A stretch of 64,000 nt of DNA, from contig NZ_JACWIJ010000002.1 of assembly GCF_017811175.1 (NCBI RefSeq), positions 868,001 through 932,000 of the forward strand. The letters run 5' to 3'. Positions 1-11,908 of this stretch are shown in pieces (within the stretch, counting starts at the first letter, position 1; each line of letters opens with the position of its first letter). The DNA comes from Melaminivora jejuensis (GTDB taxonomy: Bacteria; Pseudomonadota; Gammaproteobacteria; Burkholderiales; Burkholderiaceae_C). The translations under genes were made by a program, and so were the position numbers. The notes beneath the pieces were generated by a model. The model was not told where the DNA came from and searched no databases. It saw nothing but the letters and a program-made list of their open reading frames with translations.

Positions 1-364
1 GCATGTTGTCCATTGCCACGCTGGCTGCGCCGCTGGACTTGCGCCGTGGCCTGCTGGAGCAGCACCTGCTGGGCTTCAGCTATGCCCAGGTCAGCGCCGG
101 CCTGGCCCGCCAGTGGGGGCTGCCGCAGGACGTGGTGGACGCCCTGCGGCACCACATCACGCCGTTCGACAACGAGGTCTATGAGCCGCTGGCCGGCGTG
201 CTGCACCTGGCCGTATGGCGCGCGCGCGTACAGGTGCTGGAGTTGGGCGAGCGTGCGGCGATGGTGAGCTTCCCCGGCGAGGTCGGCGTGGCCCTGGGGC
301 TGGACATCGATGCCGTGCTGCAGCAAGACCCATCGACTGGAGCGCGCCGGCGGACGGCAGTTAA
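1..364 (+). pseudogene. HDOD-domain protein, C-terminal part, with apparent frameshift
   Basis: The frame starting at base 3 encodes about 108 residues resembling the end of an HDOD-domain regulatory protein (YAQVSAGLARQWGLP, then DALRHHI). The frame then runs on without a stop through unrelated genes. A shift near 326-331 would give a natural ending IDWSAPADGS and a TAA at 362-364. Either a one- or two-base error is present or the gene is broken near its 3' end. The 5' part lies outside the window. HDOD proteins are signalling scaffolds related to HD phosphohydrolases. The family call is moderate and the frameshift is inferred from loss of a sensible stop. Confidence 0.55.
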
Positions 365-406
365 AATCGCCGGTTTTTGCTGCGCTGCTGGCCGGCGCCA
401 GCGCCC

Positions 407-439
407 ATGGGTTCCCTCGCCCCCATCCACCAAAAAGGA
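407..439 (+). promoter_or_regulatory. Probable preQ1-I riboswitch
   Basis: The RNA can form a 5-bp stem (407-411 with 422-426, AUGGG/CCCAU) closing a loop that begins UUCCC. It is followed by an A-rich tail ending AAAAAGGA. The loop bases UCC (413-415) can pair with GGA (437-439), giving the H-type pseudoknot typical of preQ1-I aptamers. GGA is also the ribosome binding site of the next gene, so ligand binding would block translation. Placement just before a YhhQ-type queuosine-precursor transporter gene fits known preQ1 regulation. Confidence 0.6.
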
Positions 440-444
440 CTGTC

Positions 445-1122
445 ATGCCGACCTCCCTGGCGCCTGCCCCGGCGCGCCTGCCCCTTGCCGCCTCGCTGCT
501 GCCCCTGCTGGTGGCCCTGCACATCGCTATCGTCATCGCCAGCAACTACCTGGTGCAGATCCCGGTGACCTTGCTGGGCTTTCACAGCACCTGGGGGGCG
601 CTGAGCTTCCCCTTCATCTTCCTGGCCACCGACCTCACGGTGCGGCTGATCGGCAAGGCGCCGGCGCGTCGCGTCATCACCCGCGCCATGCTGCCGGCGC
701 TGGTGGCGTCCTATGTCGTCGGCGTGCTGTTCCGCGATGGCCAGTTCAACGGCCTGGCGGCGCTGGGCGGCTTCAATGCCTTTGTCTTTCGCATTGCGCT
801 GGCCAGCTTTGCCGCCTATGTGCTGGGGCAGTTGCTGGACATCCAGGTTTTCGACCGCATCCGCCAGAGGGGCCGCGCCTGGTGGCTGGCACCGGCGGCG
901 GCGTCCATCGTCGGCCAGGCGCTCGATACGGCAGCCTTTTTCTCGATCGCCTTCTGGCGCAGCTCCGACCCCTTCATGGCGGCCCACTGGGTGGAGATCG
1001 CCTGGGTGGATTACGCCGTGAAACTGTCGGTCAGCCTGCTGCTGTTCGTGCCGGCCTACGGCATGGCGCTGGCCGCCATCGTGCGCGCCCTGGGACGGGT
1101 GCCGGAGCCGGCGGCGGCATAA
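445..1122 (+). CDS. yhhQ: Queuosine precursor transporter (VUT/YhhQ family)
   Basis: This 225-residue integral membrane protein has several hydrophobic segments and the family signatures LATDLTVRLIG, FNAFVFRIALASFAAYVLGQ and ASIVGQALDT. YhhQ proteins import preQ0/preQ1 for queuosine tRNA modification. The ATG at 445 is chosen because a good AAAAAGGA ribosome binding site lies 6 bases upstream and an earlier in-frame ATG at 310 would overlap the upstream gene and the riboswitch. The gene stands alone, facing argG, and is likely controlled at translation by the preQ1 element just before it. Confidence 0.85.
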   Translation: MPTSLAPAPARLPLAASLLPLLVALHIAIVIASNYLVQIPVTLLGFHSTWGALSFPFIFLATDLTVRLIGKAPARRVITRAMLPALVASYVVGVLFRDGQFNGLAALGGFNAFVFRIALASFAAYVLGQLLDIQVFDRIRQRGRAWWLAPAAASIVGQALDTAAFFSIAFWRSSDPFMAAHWVEIAWVDYAVKLSVSLLLFVPAYGMALAAIVRALGRVPEPAAA

Positions 1123-1125
1123 AAA

Positions 1126-1148
1126 ACCGCCCGTTGATGGCGGGCGGT
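1126..1148 (-). terminator. Rho-independent terminator of argG
   Basis: An 8-bp GC-rich stem (ACCGCCCG, 1126-1133, with 1141-1148) and a 7-base loop are followed on the minus strand by a run of six T. It lies between the convergent yhhQ and argG genes. The T run is on the argG side only. Confidence 0.75.
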
Positions 1149-1171
1149 CAGACAACAGGAAATGCAAATTT

Positions 1172-1210
1172 AATAGCTGCCCGCGCTTGCCTGGTAAGGG
1201 TTTGCGCGGG
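1172..1210 (+). repeat. Dispersed short repeat, copy 1
   Basis: This intergenic copy carries the element core TAGCTGCCCGCGCTTGCC followed by TGGTAAGGGTTT. The same core (consensus GCGCTTGCCTGGCAAGGG beside TAGCTGCCA) occurs at eight other places in the chromosomal parts of the window. Confidence 0.7.
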
Positions 1211-1220
1211 TTTTCATGCT

Positions 1221-2619
<1,399 letters not shown>

Positions 2620-2635
2620 AGAAAAGACTCTGAAA

Positions 2636-2953
2636 TCAGCCGAAATGGCAGATGTAGTGGAAGGTGTCGCTGACGCGGATCTCGAAGCTGGCGTTGGCGG
2701 CGATGCTGAACTGCTGGCCCGGGCCGCAGGGCTGCCAGGCCTCGCTGCCGCTCGGGCGCCACTCGCAGGCGCCGGCCACGCATTCCATGATTTCAGCCGC
2801 AGCGGTGTTGAAGGTCAGCGTGGCCGGCAGGATGACGCCCACGGATTTCTTGCTGCCGTCCGGCCAGCTCAGGCTGTGGCTGATGCACTTGCCATCGAAA
2901 TAGACATTGGCCTGCGGGTTGACGCTGGCGCCGCTGAGCTGTTGTGGGTTCAT
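2636..2953 (-). CDS. ppnP: Pyrimidine/purine nucleoside phosphorylase (DUF1255)
   Basis: This 105-residue single-domain cupin-like protein is the usual size for PpnP (YaiE). It contains the conserved core VGVILPATLTFNTAAAEIMECVAG and the characteristic end YICHFG. The family phosphorolyses a broad range of nucleosides to free base and ribose-1-phosphate in the cytosol. It lies upstream of argG in the same direction, with a dispersed repeat in between, so separate transcription is likely. The family assignment is firm; the exact substrate range is taken from the family. Confidence 0.9.
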   Translation of the reverse strand: MNPQQLSGASVNPQANVYFDGKCISHSLSWPDGSKKSVGVILPATLTFNTAAAEIMECVAGACEWRPSGSEAWQPCGPGQQFSIAANASFEIRVSDTFHYICHFG

Positions 2954-3003
2954 GGAGAGGGTTGCAAGTGGACAAAACCGGCGATTTTAGGTGCCACGAA
3001 AAA

Positions 3004-3022
3004 GGGAGCCGCGTGGGCTCCC
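3004..3022 (-). terminator. Rho-independent terminator
   Basis: A 7-bp stem (GGGAGCC, 3004-3010, with 3016-3022) and a 5-base loop are followed on the minus strand by five or more T. It ends transcription of the glycine-zipper gene. Confidence 0.7.
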
Positions 3023-3065
3023 GGACAGGGTGTGCAGCAGGCTGTGCCGCCGCAGGTGCGACCGC

Positions 3066-3755
3066 TCAGCGCCAGGGCCGGTCGCGATGGTCGTAGCGGT
3101 CGCGATAGTCGCGGTGGTTGCGCGGCCCGTAGGGGTAGCCGCCCTGGTACTCGATCACCGTGACCGGCGGAGTGACATAGACCGGTGGGCTGGGCGGCGT
3201 GGCTACCACCACTGCGCCCCGGTTCGGGTAGCGGGCCGGGCTGCTGCTGTAGGCCGGCGGGTAGTAGCCGGCAGAGGGCGGCGGCAGGCCGCCCACGGCG
3301 GGCTGCACGTTCAGCGGGATCCAGTTGCCCGGGTCGGTCTGGGTGCGCGTGGTGTACTGGCGCCCGGCGTACTCATAGACCACGTCGTAGCCGATGGTGC
3401 GGTTGTCGTAATAGGTTTCGGTGGTGCAGCGCTGCACGTTCTCGTAGCCGGGCCGGCCAGCCTCGATGCTGTTGCCCAGCACCGCGCCGCCGATCAGGCC
3501 GATGGCCGTGGCAGCAGCGCGCCCGCTGCCCCCGCCGATGGCATTGCCGGCCGCGCCGCCGGCGATGGCGCCCAGCACGGCGCCGGCGCCGCTGGGCGCG
3601 CGGCCACTGCTGTAGATGGTCTCGTTGCCGCAGACCTGCTGCGGCACGGCAATCTGCTGGATGATGGGTGTCGAGGACAGCACGCGCCCCATCTCCTGGG
3701 CCTGCACGGCCAGGGCAGCCGTGGCCAGCAGGGAGGCAAGGATGATTTTTTGCAT
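3066..3755 (-). CDS. Glycine-zipper 2TM domain envelope protein
   Basis: The 229-residue protein begins with a clear signal peptide (MQKIILASLLATAALAVQAQ). It then has a glycine-zipper segment rich in GxxxG (GAVLGAIAGGAAGNAIGGGSG and AIGLIGGAVLGNSIE) as in the Rickettsia 17-kDa surface antigen family, and ends in a proline-, tyrosine- and arginine-rich tail. The start at 3755 is preferred over an earlier in-frame ATG because AAAGGAG lies 12 bases upstream and the signal peptide begins there. Such proteins sit in the envelope and are usually of unknown function. It is monocistronic with its own terminator. Confidence 0.75.
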   Translation of the reverse strand: MQKIILASLLATAALAVQAQEMGRVLSSTPIIQQIAVPQQVCGNETIYSSGRAPSGAGAVLGAIAGGAAGNAIGGGSGRAAATAIGLIGGAVLGNSIEAGRPGYENVQRCTTETYYDNRTIGYDVVYEYAGRQYTTRTQTDPGNWIPLNVQPAVGGLPPPSAGYYPPAYSSSPARYPNRGAVVVATPPSPPVYVTPPVTVIEYQGGYPYGPRNHRDYRDRYDHRDRPWR

Positions 3756-3905
3756 GGCGGAAAAGCTCCTTTCGGTCGGCACAGATGGGGTCGGCAGCTA
3801 ACGCACGAGGGGTGGCAAAAGTTTCGCCGCCCGGCGTGAAGCTGGCTGCTGGCGCAGGTAAAGATGCGTAAATGCGCCGGCACGTGTTGTGCTGTCTCTC
3901 TGTCT

Positions 3906-4289
3906 CTATTGGGAACGGGCAGCCAGGCGTTGGTTCCACTCGGCCTCGTCAAAGCCCACGGTCACGGCATCGCCCTGCGCGCCCTCCCATTCGGCCACGG
4001 GCCGGCGGATCAGCGAGGGCTGCTCGCACAGCAGCGCGGCCAGCTGGGCCGGATCATCGGCCCGGGCCTGGGCGGCAGCATCCAGGCGCCGCCAGGTCGT
4101 GCCGCGGCGGTTGAGCAGGCGCTGCGGCCCCAGCGCAGCCAGCCAGCGCTGCAGCTGCGCAGCCGGCACGCCGTGCTTTTTGTAGTCGTGAAAGGTGTGG
4201 GGCAGCTCGCGTGCGGCCAGCCAGGCGCGGGCCTTCTTGACGGTGTCGCAGTTGGCAATGCCGTACAGGGTGATGGTGGGGGTACTCAT
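3906..4289 (-). CDS. ArsC/Spx-family reductase (YffB type)
   Basis: The 127-residue thioredoxin-fold protein starts STPTITLYGIANCDTVKKARAWL, where the single Cys in NCDTVKKA is the YffB/ArsC-like catalytic position. It carries LLNRRGTTWR and the cis-proline-type RRPVAEW near the C-terminus. Arsenate reductases have extra cysteines and an ars operon context, neither of which is present, so the YffB-like subfamily of unknown substrate fits better. The start at 4289 matches the family start; the 12 residues before it are not conserved in character. The divergent neighbour is folC, 47 bases away. Confidence 0.8.
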   Translation of the reverse strand: MSTPTITLYGIANCDTVKKARAWLAARELPHTFHDYKKHGVPAAQLQRWLAALGPQRLLNRRGTTWRRLDAAAQARADDPAQLAALLCEQPSLIRRPVAEWEGAQGDAVTVGFDEAEWNQRLAARSQ

Positions 4290-4336
4290 GGCCGCCATCA
4301 TGGGCCAGGCGCTGCTGCGCGACAATCGCGCCCGCC

Positions 4337-5674
4337 ATGGAAACCGCCCACACCGCCCACCTCCACACCCTGACCGACTGGCTGCAGCACTGCGAGCAGC
4401 TCCATCCCGCCAACATCGACATGGGCCTGGCGCGCGTGGGCGAGGTTGCGCGCCGGCTGCGGCTGGCCTTCGATTGCCCGGTCATCACCGTGGCCGGCAC
4501 CAACGGCAAGGGTTCGACCTGCGCCATGCTGGACGCCATCTGCCGCGAGGCCGGCTGGCGCACCGGGGTCTATTCCTCGCCGCACCTGGTGCATTTCGAG
4601 GAGCGCTGCCGCATTCAGGGCGCGCCAGTGGCGGGCGCCGATCTGGTGGCGCACTTCCAGGCCGTGGAGGATGCGCGCACCCAGGGCGGGGAGTCCATCT
4701 CGCTGACCTATTTCGAGTTCACGACGCTGGCCATCCTGCGGCTGATGAGCCAGGCCGGGCTGGACGTGGCCATCCTGGAGGTCGGCCTGGGTGGGCGGCT
4801 CGATGCCACCAACATCGTCGATGCCGACTGCGCCGTCATCACCAGCGTGGATGTCGATCACGTCGAGTACCTGGGCGCCGACCGCGAGAGCATTGGCCGC
4901 GAAAAAGCCGGCATCATGCGCGCCGGCCGGCCCGTGGTGGTCAGCGACCCCATGCCGCCCGCAAGCGTGCTGGCGCACGCACAGGACATCGGCGCCGACC
5001 TGTGGCGCTTCGGGCAGGACTTCAACTTCTCGGGCGACAAGCAGCAGTGGGCCTGGGCCGGGCGCGGGCGGCGCTACGCCGGCCTGGCCTATCCGGCGCT
5101 GCGCGGCGCCAACCAGCTCATCAACGCCTCGGGCGCGCTGGCGGCGCTCGAAGCGCTGCGCCAGCGCCTGCCGGTCACGGCGCAGGCGGTGCGCCTGGGT
5201 CTGGCCCATGTCGAGCTGCCCGGGCGCTTCCAGATCGTGCCGGGCCAGCCGGCGCTGGTGCTCGATGTCGCGCACAACCCGCATTCGGCAGCGGCGCTGG
5301 CGGCCAATCTGGATGCCATGGGCTTTTTCCCGGCCACGCACGCGGTGTTCGGCGCCATGGCCGACAAGGACTTGGCGCCCATGCTGGCCAAGGTCGCGCC
5401 CATCATCGACCGCTGGTATTTCACCGACCTGCCCACGCCGCGGGCGCTTTCGGCGCAGCAGCTGCAGCACAAGTGGCACGCGCTGCAGATGGCCGCCGGC
5501 GCCCGGCGCGAGGTGCCCACGAGCACCCATGCCAGCCCGCAGCAGGCGCTGGACGCCGCCCTGGAGGCGGCGCAGCCGACTGATAGAATCGTCGTCTTTG
5601 GCTCGTTCTACACGGTGGGCGGCGTGCTCCAGCAGGGGGTGCCCCGGCTGCAGGCCAAGCATCTGGGCGCATAG
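4337..5674 (+). CDS. folC: Bifunctional dihydrofolate/folylpolyglutamate synthase
   Basis: The 445-residue Mur-ligase-family protein has the P-loop GTNGKGST at residues 54-61, the FEFTTLAIL helix, the VGLGGRLDATN metal/ATP loop and LDVAHNPHS. It adds glutamate to dihydropteroate and extends the polyglutamate tail of folates in the cytosol. It heads a run in which it is followed at 18 bases by the SPOR protein, then cvpA and purF. This folC-dedD-cvpA-purF order is conserved in proteobacteria and links folate with purine synthesis. Confidence 0.95.
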   Translation: METAHTAHLHTLTDWLQHCEQLHPANIDMGLARVGEVARRLRLAFDCPVITVAGTNGKGSTCAMLDAICREAGWRTGVYSSPHLVHFEERCRIQGAPVAGADLVAHFQAVEDARTQGGESISLTYFEFTTLAILRLMSQAGLDVAILEVGLGGRLDATNIVDADCAVITSVDVDHVEYLGADRESIGREKAGIMRAGRPVVVSDPMPPASVLAHAQDIGADLWRFGQDFNFSGDKQQWAWAGRGRRYAGLAYPALRGANQLINASGALAALEALRQRLPVTAQAVRLGLAHVELPGRFQIVPGQPALVLDVAHNPHSAAALAANLDAMGFFPATHAVFGAMADKDLAPMLAKVAPIIDRWYFTDLPTPRALSAQQLQHKWHALQMAAGARREVPTSTHASPQQALDAALEAAQPTDRIVVFGSFYTVGGVLQQGVPRLQAKHLGA

Positions 5675-5692
5675 CCGACTTTCCCCCTGTCC

Positions 5693-6658
5693 ATGGCATT
5701 TTTCAAGTTCCGCTGGCCCGGCAGGCAGCCGCCGCCCCAGGCAGACGGTGTCAGGCCTTCCAGGCGCGCGTCTTCTTCCGCCACCGCTTCGCGCACTGCC
5801 CAGGCTCCCAGCGTGGAGGATATGCGCCGGCGTGCGCGCCACCGCCTGATTGGCGCTGCCGTGCTGGTGCTGGCCGGCGTGGTCGGCTTTCCGCTGCTGT
5901 TCGACTCGCAGCCGCGCCCGGTGCCGGTCAACGTAGCCATCGACATTCCCGACCGCAACAAGGTCGCGCCGCTGGTGCTGCCCCAGGATGGGCAGCCGCA
6001 CGCCGGCGCGGCTGCCGGCCTGGCGCCCGGCGAGGAACTGCTCGCCGCGCCCGAGCGCAGCAGCCAGCCGGCAGCGCCCACCCCGGCCACCCCAGCGATT
6101 CCGGCCATCCCGGTGCCCCCTCCAGCGGCCATGGCGCCGGTGCCGCCACTGCCGCCTCCCCCCGCGCCCAAGACAGAACCCAGGCCCGAGCCAAAGCCGG
6201 TTGCAAAGCCCGAGCCCGTGCCTGCACCCAGGCCAGAGCCAAAGCCGGCCCCGAGACCGGAGCCGGCACCGGCTCCGGCACCCAAGCCTGCACCCCGGCC
6301 TGAGCCTGCGCCTGCGCCTGCGCCTGCACCCCGGCCCGTCAACAGCGACGAGGCCAGCCGCGCCCGCGCCCTGCTGGAAGGCCGCAGCCCGCCCGCCGCC
6401 GCGCCGGCGCGCAGCGAGGTGGCGCAGGCCAGCCGCTTCGTCGTCCAGGTCGGCGCCTTTGCCGATGCCGACAAGGCGCGCGAGGTGCAGGGCAAGCTGG
6501 AGCGCTCGGGCCTGCGGGCGCATACCCAGACCGTCCAGACCCGCGACGGCAGCCGCACCCGGGTGCGCCTGGGCCCGTACTCCAGCCGCGCCGAGGCCGA
6601 CCGCGCCGCCGAGCGCGCTCGGGCCATCGGCCTGGCCGGCTCGGTGCTGCCGCAGTGA
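5693..6658 (+). CDS. SPOR-domain cell-division protein (DedD-like)
   Basis: The 321-residue protein has a basic cytoplasmic N-terminus, one transmembrane helix near residues 51-67 (LIGAAVLVLAGVVGFPLLF), and a long proline-rich periplasmic linker of PEPKPAPRPEP-type repeats (about residues 140-215). A C-terminal SPOR domain follows from about residue 243 (FVVQVGAFADADKAREVQGKL). SPOR domains bind denuded septal peptidoglycan, so it probably acts at the division site. Position between folC and cvpA matches dedD. Confidence 0.85.
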   Translation: MAFFKFRWPGRQPPPQADGVRPSRRASSSATASRTAQAPSVEDMRRRARHRLIGAAVLVLAGVVGFPLLFDSQPRPVPVNVAIDIPDRNKVAPLVLPQDGQPHAGAAAGLAPGEELLAAPERSSQPAAPTPATPAIPAIPVPPPAAMAPVPPLPPPPAPKTEPRPEPKPVAKPEPVPAPRPEPKPAPRPEPAPAPAPKPAPRPEPAPAPAPAPRPVNSDEASRARALLEGRSPPAAAPARSEVAQASRFVVQVGAFADADKAREVQGKLERSGLRAHTQTVQTRDGSRTRVRLGPYSSRAEADRAAERARAIGLAGSVLPQ

Positions 6659-6736
6659 ACGGCCTTGCGCGCAGGATGTGCAGGACGTGCAGATGGAACC
6701 GGCAGGCCATGGACACCGCAAACGGCAAGGATGCGT

Positions 6737-7237
6737 ATGACGGCGCTGGACTGGCTTTTCCTGGCCGTGCTGGCCGCCTCGCTGCTGATCGGCGCCTGGC
6801 GCGGCCTGGTGTTCGAGCTGCTGTCGCTGCTCGGCTGGGCCGTGGCCTTTGTCGCGGCGCAGTGGCTGGCGGCGGATGCCGGGGCCTGGCTGCCGCTGCA
6901 GGGCTGGGACGCTGCCTGGCGCCACGCCGCCGGCTTCGCACTGGTGTTCGTGGCGGCGGTGTTTGCCTTCGGCCTGCTGACGGCCCTGGTGCGCAAGCTG
7001 GTCGATGCCGTCGGCCTGCGCCCGGCAGACCGCGCGCTGGGGGCGCTATTCGGCATCGTGCGCGGGCTGCTGGCGCTGCTGGCGCTGGCGCTGGTGGTCG
7101 GCTGGCTGCAGATGGCCGATGCCCTGTGGTGGCGCCAGTCCCAGGGCGCGCCGCTGCTGCAGCTGGCGCTGCAAAGCCTGCAGCCGGCCTTGCCCGAAGC
7201 GCTGGGCCGCAATCTGCCCACGTGGTCAGGGCCTTGA
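6737..7237 (+). CDS. cvpA: CvpA family membrane protein
   Basis: The 166-residue protein has four predicted membrane segments and the CvpA hallmarks TALDWLFLAVLAASLLIGAWRG near the N-terminus and LTALVRKLVDAVGLRPADRALGALFGIVRG in the middle. The ATG at 6737 follows AAGG by 6 bases; an in-frame ATG two codons earlier (6731) is possible. CvpA is associated with colicin V production and envelope stress, and classically lies directly before purF, as here. Its molecular activity is unknown. Confidence 0.88.
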   Translation: MTALDWLFLAVLAASLLIGAWRGLVFELLSLLGWAVAFVAAQWLAADAGAWLPLQGWDAAWRHAAGFALVFVAAVFAFGLLTALVRKLVDAVGLRPADRALGALFGIVRGLLALLALALVVGWLQMADALWWRQSQGAPLLQLALQSLQPALPEALGRNLPTWSGP

Positions 7238-7327
7238 TGGCAGCGCCGGCATGAATCCCTTGCGGGGCTGCTGCGCGCAGCCCTGCGGCAACTGCAACTG
7301 CAACCCAAACAGCACGAGAAACTCCCT

Positions 7328-8836
<1,509 letters not shown>

Positions 8837-8880
8837 GGGCAGCACTGCCGTGCTTGCATGGCACTCCTGAAAAAGGAGCT

Positions 8881-8957
8881 GCCACCGCTTGTCAGACAAG
8901 GGTTTCAGATGGTTTTGATGCTGAAATCCTTGCCAGGCAAGCGCTGATAGCTATTGT
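8881..8957. repeat. Dispersed short repeat, copies 3 and 4, inverted pair
   Basis: Two copies face each other: a degenerate one on the plus strand (8881-8908, GCTTGTCAGACAAGGGTTTC) and a better one on the minus strand (8921-8957, CCTTGCCAGGCAAGCGCTG then ATAGCTATTG). They fill the gap between purF and metZ and could fold into a hairpin. Confidence 0.65.
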
Positions 8958-8978
8958 TTTTGAAGCAAGGATTGTCCC

Positions 8979-10193
8979 GTGACTTCTTCCAGCCTGCCTG
9001 AAGGCCTGCATCCCGAGACCCTGGCCGTGCGCGAGGCCACCGCGCGCAGCCAGTGGGGCGAGCACAGCGAGGCCCTGTACCTGACCAGCAGCTTCGTGCA
9101 AAGCGATTGCGAGACGGCGGCGCAGCGCTTTGCCAATGCCGAGCTGGGCTACACCTACACCCGCACGGCCAACCCGACGGTGGCCAGCTTCGAGCGCCGC
9201 CTGGCTGCCATGGAGGGCACGGAGTGCGCCGTGGCCACCAGCACCGGCATGTCGGCCATCCTGCTCATGGCGCTCACCGTGCTCAAGAGCGGCGACCACG
9301 TCGTGGCCTCGCAGTCCATGTTCGGCTCGACGCTCAAGCTGCTGGGCAGCGAGATGGCTCGCTTTGGCATCGAGACGAGTTTCGTCTCGCAGACCGACAC
9401 GCAGGCCTGGGAGGCGGCCATCCGCCCCAACACCCGGCTGCTGTTTGCCGAGACGCCGACCAACCCGCTGGGCGACCTGTGCGACATCGCCGCGCTGGCG
9501 GGCATTGCCCACGCGCACGGCCTGCTGCTGGCCGTGGACAACAGCTTTTGCTCGCCGGTGCTGCAGCGCCCGGCCGAGCTGGGCGCCGATCTGGTGGTCT
9601 ATTCGGGCACCAAGATCCTGGAGGGCCAGGGCCGCGTCATGGCCGGCGCCGTGTGCGGCAGCGCCGCGCTGGTGGACAAGATCATGGGCCCCTTCATGCG
9701 CAGCGCCGGGCTGAACCTGTCGCCCTTCAACGCCTGGGTGGTGCTCAAGGGCCTGGAGACACTGGGCCTGCGCGTGCGCGCGCAAAGCGCCGCAGCCCTG
9801 GAGCTGGCGCAGTGGCTGGCGCAGCATCCCCAGGTGGCCCATGTGCATTACTCGGGCCTGGCCAGCCACCCGCAGCACCAGCTTGCCATGCGCCAGCAGG
9901 GCGGCCTGGGCGGGCCGGTGCTGGCCTTCGACGTGGCGGGGCAGGGCAGCGAGCAGCTGCGCGCCAACGCCTTCCACGTCATCGACAGCACCCGCGTGTG
10001 CTCCATTACCGCCAACCTGGGCGATGTCAAGACCACCATCACCCATCCGGCCAGCACCTCGCACGGGCGCCTGAGCGAGGAGCAGCGGCGCGCTGCCGGC
10101 ATCGGCCAGGGCCTGATCCGCGTCTCCGTGGGCCTGGAACACCTCGACGACCTCAAGGCCGACCTGCTGCGCGGCCTGGACACACTGGCATGA
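8979..10193 (+). CDS. metZ: O-succinylhomoserine sulfhydrylase
   Basis: This 404-residue PLP enzyme of the Cys/Met metabolism family has [21 protein letters not shown], the aldimine region [17 protein letters not shown] (PLP-binding Lys in SGTK) and the family end [16 protein letters not shown]. It makes homocysteine from O-succinylhomoserine and sulfide. Subfamily placement rests on length and on the purF-metZ neighbourhood common in this clade; related O-acetylhomoserine enzymes cannot be fully excluded. Its stop overlaps the gltX start (ATGA). Confidence 0.88.
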   Translation: MTSSSLPEGLHPETLAVREATARSQWGEHSEALYLTSSFVQSDCETAAQRFANAELGYTYTRTANPTVASFERRLAAMEGTECAVATSTGMSAILLMALTVLKSGDHVVASQSMFGSTLKLLGSEMARFGIETSFVSQTDTQAWEAAIRPNTRLLFAETPTNPLGDLCDIAALAGIAHAHGLLLAVDNSFCSPVLQRPAELGADLVVYSGTKILEGQGRVMAGAVCGSAALVDKIMGPFMRSAGLNLSPFNAWVVLKGLETLGLRVRAQSAAALELAQWLAQHPQVAHVHYSGLASHPQHQLAMRQQGGLGGPVLAFDVAGQGSEQLRANAFHVIDSTRVCSITANLGDVKTTITHPASTSHGRLSEEQRRAAGIGQGLIRVSVGLEHLDDLKADLLRGLDTLA

Positions 10194-11611
10194 CGACAAT
10201 GACGACTCCGCAACGCATCCGCACCCGCTTCGCCCCGTCGCCGACGGGCTTCATCCACCTGGGCAACATCCGCTCGGCGCTCTATCCCTGGGCCTTTGCG
10301 CGTGCGCAGGGGGGCGATTTCATCCTGCGCATCGAGGACACGGATGTCGAGCGCTCCAGCCAGGCTGCCGTGGATGTCATCCTGGAAGGCATGGAGTGGC
10401 TCGAACTCGATATCGACGAGGGGCCGTTCTTCCAGATGCAGCGCATGGAGCGCTACCGCGAAGTGCTGGCGCAGCTGGTCGCCAGCGGCCATGTCTATCC
10501 CTGCTACATGAGTGTGGCCGAGCTGGATGCCCTGCGCGAGCGCCAGACGGCGGCCAAGGAAAAGCCGCGCTACGACGGCACCTGGCGGCCAGAAGCGGGC
10601 AAGACCTTGCCGCCCGTGCCCGAGGGCGTGCAGCCAGTGCTGCGCTTCAGGACGCCCAGGGACGGCATCGTCGCCTGGGACGACAAGTGCAAGGGCCGCA
10701 TCGAATTCCAGAACAGCGAGCTCGATGACTTGGTCATCGCCCGGCCTGACGGCACGCCGACCTACAACTTCTGCGTCTGCGTGGACGACATGGACATGGG
10801 CATCACCCATGTCATCCGGGGCGACGACCATGTGAACAACACGCCGCGCCAGATCCACATCTTCGAGGCGCTGGGCGCGGCGGTGCCGACCTTTGCCCAC
10901 CTGCCCACGGTGCTCAACGAGCAGGGCGAGAAGATGAGCAAGAGAAACGGCGCCAAGGCGGTGACGCAGTACCGCGCCGAGGGCTATCTGCCCGACGCCA
11001 TGGTCAACTACCTGGCGCGCCTGGGCTGGAGCCACGGCGACGACGAGATCTTCTCGCGCGCGCAATTCCTCGAATGGTTCGACCTGGATCACCTGGGCAG
11101 GAGCGCCGGCCAGTTCGACGAGGCCAAGCTGCGCTGGGTCAATGCCCAGCACCTGAAGGCACTGGATGACGCACGCCTGGCCGGATTGGTGCGGCCCTTC
11201 CTGCTGCAGGCCGGCGTGAGCGAGGCGCAGCTGGACGCCGACGATCGCCTGCCGCGCATTTGCGCGCTGTTCAAGGATCGCTGCGAGACGCTGGTCGATC
11301 TGGCGCGCTGGGCACGGCTGTTCTATGTGGAGACTGTCGAGCGCAATGCCGAGGATGTCGCCAAACACCTGGCCGATGCGCCGGCTGCGCTGCTGGAGGC
11401 GTTTGCCGTCGCCATTGCCGCCGTCGAGTGGAGCCGGGAGGCGATTGCCGCTGCCATCAAGCAAGTCCTCAAGGAGCAGGGCGCCAAGATGCCGCAGCTG
11501 GCCATGCCGGTGCGCGTGCTGACCCTGGGCACGGCGCACACGCCATCGGTGGATGCGGTGCTGGAATTGCTTGGGCGCGAAAAAATTCTCACACGTTTGA
11601 AAAACAGCTGA
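10190..11611 (+). CDS. gltX: Glutamate-tRNA ligase
   Basis: The 473-residue class I synthetase has the HIGH-type motif HLGN at residues 23-26 within [18 protein letters not shown] and the KMSKR loop (EKMSKRNG) at about residues 246-253. It charges tRNA-Glu. The ATG at 10190 overlaps the metZ stop (ATGA), so translational coupling is possible; an in-frame ATG three codons later (10199) is an alternative. A tRNA cluster including tRNA-Glu follows directly, and its promoter overlaps the end of this gene. Confidence 0.97.
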   Translation: MTTMTTPQRIRTRFAPSPTGFIHLGNIRSALYPWAFARAQGGDFILRIEDTDVERSSQAAVDVILEGMEWLELDIDEGPFFQMQRMERYREVLAQLVASGHVYPCYMSVAELDALRERQTAAKEKPRYDGTWRPEAGKTLPPVPEGVQPVLRFRTPRDGIVAWDDKCKGRIEFQNSELDDLVIARPDGTPTYNFCVCVDDMDMGITHVIRGDDHVNNTPRQIHIFEALGAAVPTFAHLPTVLNEQGEKMSKRNGAKAVTQYRAEGYLPDAMVNYLARLGWSHGDDEIFSRAQFLEWFDLDHLGRSAGQFDEAKLRWVNAQHLKALDDARLAGLVRPFLLQAGVSEAQLDADDRLPRICALFKDRCETLVDLARWARLFYVETVERNAEDVAKHLADAPAALLEAFAVAIAAVEWSREAIAAAIKQVLKEQGAKMPQLAMPVRVLTLGTAHTPSVDAVLELLGREKILTRLKNS

Positions 11612-11626
11612 AAACCTGTCTATAAT
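11597..11626 (+). promoter_or_regulatory. Promoter of the tRNA cluster
   Basis: A TTGAAA box (11597-11602) and a perfect TATAAT (11621-11626) are separated by 18 bases. The -35 box lies within the last codons of gltX. Transcription would start about 40 bases before the first tRNA. Confidence 0.65.
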
Positions 11627-11675
11627 TCGAGGCTCAGCAGATGACGAAGACAAGCAATTGCTTTGGCATCTGAGT

Positions 11676-11751
<76 letters not shown>

Positions 11752-11783
11752 CTGAACAATTGAACGTGAAGTTCTTAGGTTTT

Positions 11784-11859
11784 GACCCTATCGTCTAGAG
11801 GCCTAGGACACCACCCTTTCACGGTGGGTACCGGGGTTCGAATCCCCGTAGGGTCGCCA
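11784..11859 (+). tRNA. tRNA-Glu (TTC), first copy
   Basis: A 76-base cloverleaf with acceptor GACCCTA/TAGGGTC, anticodon arm CCACC-CTTTCAC-GGTGG giving TTC, T-loop TTCGAAT and encoded CCA. Confidence 0.95.
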
Positions 11860-11908
11860 AGTTTGGCTGCACTTGGACTGGCAACAGTCGCAAAGCAGCT
11901 ACCGACGC

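Noticed and set aside
3906..4289. Arsenate reductase in a resistance context
   Set aside because: It lies outside the transposon, has a single YffB-type Cys, and no arsenic-resistance genes are nearby.
4298..6925. An 875-codon open frame on the minus strand opposite folC and the SPOR gene
   Set aside because: It is an antisense shadow of well-supported genes with low-complexity Arg/Pro-rich translation.
9848..11653. A 601-codon minus-strand frame opposite metZ and gltX
   Set aside because: Antisense shadow of two enzymes with clear motifs.
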